Positions 62,701-64,000 of a stretch of DNA of 64,000 nt are shown in pieces; position 1 is the first letter of the stretch, and each line of letters opens with the position of its first letter. Source of the stretch: Bacillus sp. AFS055030. Its GTDB lineage: Bacteria > Bacillota > Bacilli > Bacillales > Bacillaceae_G. The translations under genes and the position numbers were made by a program. Location: assembly GCF_002574545.1 (NCBI RefSeq), contig NZ_NUGT01000003.1, forward strand, positions 1 through 64,000. Direction: 5' to 3'. The notes below the pieces were generated by a model. That model was given only the letters and a program-made list of their open reading frames with translations, was not told the origin of the DNA and did no database searches.

Positions 62701-63966
62701 AATGATTCTGAAACAGAAGAAGCAAGTAAGCTAGGTCTTCCAGTCGATCAATCAAACAATTCAGTTGTTACATTTTTTAATAGTTCATGGCCAAAAGCAC
62801 CAATTTATACAGATAAAAATGGAAATTACTCTGATAAACTTGTCGTTAGAAAACAAGCGGCACCTTTACAAGTACAGTTTTATGGAATGGATTATGCAAG
62901 AAACACTATAGGAAATGCATTTAATATGTTAAGAGTTGTTTTTGTGGATCACAATTTACCTTATTACTATTTAAAGGCAAATAAACAAATCGTATCAAAT
63001 GGAGACACAGTCAATTATAGTGTTCGTTCAAATAATGTTAAAAACTTAAAAACATCTAAAATTACAATACCAGTTGATCCAAACCTTGCTTCAATTGAGA
63101 ATGTAGTAGTGAATGATGCAGTTAAGCAGTATGGTGATGCGCAAGTTTCTGTAGCGGCTGTTCAAACAGATCCGTCTAATACGAACTATACAATTACATT
63201 TACTTATTTAGGTGACAAAACATTACCAGAAGACTTACAATTATTTAATTTCGACCTTAAAACGGCTAAAAAGTTTACAGATGGACTTTATGGAGGATCT
63301 GCATTTAATTGGTTTACAATGACAGCTTCAACAATTGATCAATCAAATGTAGAGACTAATAATGTCTACTCATACATGGAAAGTATCAAATATAAACCAA
63401 CGTATTCAAGATTAGAAGGGACAGTACAAGTAGAAGGGGCAATGGATTCCTCAGGTCAACCTATTTACGCTATGAATCTAAGTAAAGTTGGAGCAAATGT
63501 AACCGTTACTTCTTATGACGGCAAAACAACTGCTACTCCTTCAAGTTTAAACAAGAGTGGTCAGTATATCATTGAAGGTCTAAAAGCCGACGTAACTCCT
63601 TATACATTAACTGTTGATGTACCAGGTCATTTCACTATGAACAAACAAGTTGTATTATCCAATAATGTACGTGGTGAAGTAGTAGGAAAAAGAATTGCCT
63701 TTAATTTACCAATCGCAGCAGCAGGAGATGTAAACAAAGATAATGTGATCGATATTCTAGATGCATTAGCAGTACAAACATATTGGGGTACTAATAAAGC
63801 AACTGCAGACTTTAACTTTGATAAAGTAGTTGATAAAAAGGATATGGATTATATTGTTGAAAACTTTGGACTAAAAAATCCGACTGTATCAAGTGCGCCA
63901 AAAGCAAAAACTGCATATAAAGGCGTTACATTAGATGATGTATTAACTCAATTAGGATTACAATAA
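59800..63966 (+). CDS. Giant secreted subtilase 3
   Basis: A 1388-aa S8 protease, closely similar throughout to the one at 21409. Signal peptide (KSFTVLALTSSFILGSLG), I9 propeptide, catalytic D227, H283 and S607, and a PA insert are all intact. A cohesin-like domain lies at about 1055-1165 (VSNGDTVNYSVRSNNVKN) and a dockerin-like pair at about 1307-1357 (GDVNKDNVIDILDAL, ADFNFDKVVDKKD). The tail is KTAYKGVTLDDVLTQLGLQ. ATG 59800 follows AGGAGG (59787-59792); the frame is open from 59692 through the inverted repeat but without a ribosome site. An RNPP regulator precedes it. Confidence 0.93.
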   Translation: MGKKTEKKFLKSFTVLALTSSFILGSLGEVSNTTKAASPKKVEDILAKLTSEQRAALEQLSTSEQTGLQISSDINLNSTDQTNVIVEFANKPAKVAQIEASVEGKSLTEKEAAKLVDQDHETFAEDVGQVLESGKTKKVDYTINRSYKNAFNGVSMSLPANQIKNLLKSKAVKTVWSNQTFSIDPPKETSQLKADEANVGNYTPYDALDRLHAEGLTGKGIKIGILDTGIDYNHPDLKDAYKGGYDFVNNDNDPMETTYEDWKKSGQAEILSGSAYYTEHGTHVAGIIGGRGKANSEYKTVGAAPESDIYSYKVLGPYGSGTTDAILAGIDRAVKDGMNVINMSLGATLNDPLYATSIAVNNAVLSGVTTVVAAGNSGDQMYTVGSPGTAALALTVGASSIALDIYQYAGVQDGKNYSLRQLARNYKDDLTTLKGKTYQLVDVGLANPADFNGKDLNGKIAFIKRGSIALIDKIKNAKAAGAAGVLMYNDETNKEEGAIQSFLGESVDAIPAFSVSNGDGNTILAAIKAGKTDFSFGDFTKLKTASDELAQFSSRGPSRVNYDIKPEVTAPGVSILSTVPFYVNDKNVDGSKPEDYKYAYERLSGTSMATPYVAGVSALLLQSNKDLKPEDIKSILMNTADPLSKAYSVFEAGSGRVDAFEAIHSNVELEVVDKTPTIINGQQKSIQELTGGMSFGSFGFDDQDIADSRTVTLKNRSEKAKTFSVDVKFQTGLRGSLDAAKNNVTLTGPTSVKLNGIGQKSIKFKLNIPKTANKGTYEGYITFTNTKDATETYQIPFGGRVINEGIDSVDALPMFSTDTAWPENAWPFESFTFSLKSHMKTLDVILQNAITGEDLGLLGSLSPILLNENQTYYVTKGFTGTYYPFTGDSKNPISYQPEFAQPGRYKIKMVGSNEHGKTFTKSSEFIYDQGAPTMTSSFDSLDQKVIETNDSQFDSNGQFLYDFNINLNDSETEEASKLGLPVDQSNNSVVTFFNSSWPKAPIYTDKNGNYSDKLVVRKQAAPLQVQFYGMDYARNTIGNAFNMLRVVFVDHNLPYYYLKANKQIVSNGDTVNYSVRSNNVKNLKTSKITIPVDPNLASIENVVVNDAVKQYGDAQVSVAAVQTDPSNTNYTITFTYLGDKTLPEDLQLFNFDLKTAKKFTDGLYGGSAFNWFTMTASTIDQSNVETNNVYSYMESIKYKPTYSRLEGTVQVEGAMDSSGQPIYAMNLSKVGANVTVTSYDGKTTATPSSLNKSGQYIIEGLKADVTPYTLTVDVPGHFTMNKQVVLSNNVRGEVVGKRIAFNLPIAAAGDVNKDNVIDILDALAVQTYWGTNKATADFNFDKVVDKKDMDYIVENFGLKNPTVSSAPKAKTAYKGVTLDDVLTQLGLQ

Positions 63967-63977
63967 TCATAGAAAAA

Positions 63978-64000
63978 GAGAAGTCGTTTATCGACTTCTC
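63978..64000 (+). terminator. Terminator of subtilase 3, cut by the window end
   Basis: GAGAAGTCG (63978-63986) pairs with CGACTTCTC (63992-64000). The following T tract lies outside the window. Confidence 0.75.

Noticed and set aside
16633-63966. A true cellulosome-like system
   Set aside because: No scaffoldin with repeated cohesins and no carbohydrate-active enzymes with dockerins are present. Only the proteases carry these domains.

Overview
This AT-rich window comes from an endospore-forming Bacillaceae-type Firmicute. The evidence is a GerA-family germinant-receptor operon in the A-C-B order of gerK, Bacillus-type AGGAGG ribosome sites, lipoprotein signals, teichoic-acid and WxL surface genes, and abundant U-tailed hairpin terminators. 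The genus cannot be fixed from the sequence alone.

Layout: 0-6.4 kb is a beta-glucoside module: a LicR-type PTS regulator, lactose/cellobiose-family EIIB-EIIC-EIIA, and a GH1 6-phospho-beta-glucosidase. 6.9-10.7 kb holds a PhnA/YjdM zinc-ribbon protein, a SulP anion transporter with a Cys-free ArsR regulator, and two uncharacterised genes. 11.1-15.1 kb is gerKA-gerKC-gerKB plus a convergent two-helix membrane protein that may be a D subunit. 15.5-25.6 kb holds a LysR regulator and two giant secreted subtilases sharing a near-duplicate promoter/operator, with a 97-aa protein made of repeats of the subtilase C-terminal tail. 25.8-29.5 kb holds a decayed mntA next to an intact hepT, and a TagF/TagB-type teichoic-acid polymerase. 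30-33.2 kb is a MacA/MacB-type ABC system. 33.5-40 kb is a peptide or amide salvage region: DMT exporter, GGDEF-like winged-helix regulator, two M20 hydrolases, and a DUF3311 plus SSS symporter pair; both of its promoters carry the same 21-bp operator. 40.5-43 kb has an HTH-only LysR-like protein, an orphan ModA and small unknowns.

42.7-47.9 kb on the minus strand is the most unusual block. A purine (guanine-class) riboswitch leads into a dGTPase-like HD phosphohydrolase and a cytochrome P450. The P450 has lost its acid-alcohol pair. A dienelactone-hydrolase-like enzyme, an MFS transporter and an unknown protein follow. The combination suggests a guanine-controlled nucleoside or nucleotide pathway, but the product is unknown.

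48.3-52.4 kb carries acetoacetyl-CoA synthetase, a secreted Excalibur nuclease lipoprotein and two small genes. 52.4-53.3 kb holds an IS1182-like transposase remnant and a 31-aa membrane protein. 53.3-56.9 kb is a WxL surface system under a Mga/AtxA-like regulator. 57-64 kb has a second LysR regulator, an RNPP-type HTH-TPR regulator and the third subtilase, whose terminator is cut by the window edge. No rRNA, tRNA or CRISPR array was seen.
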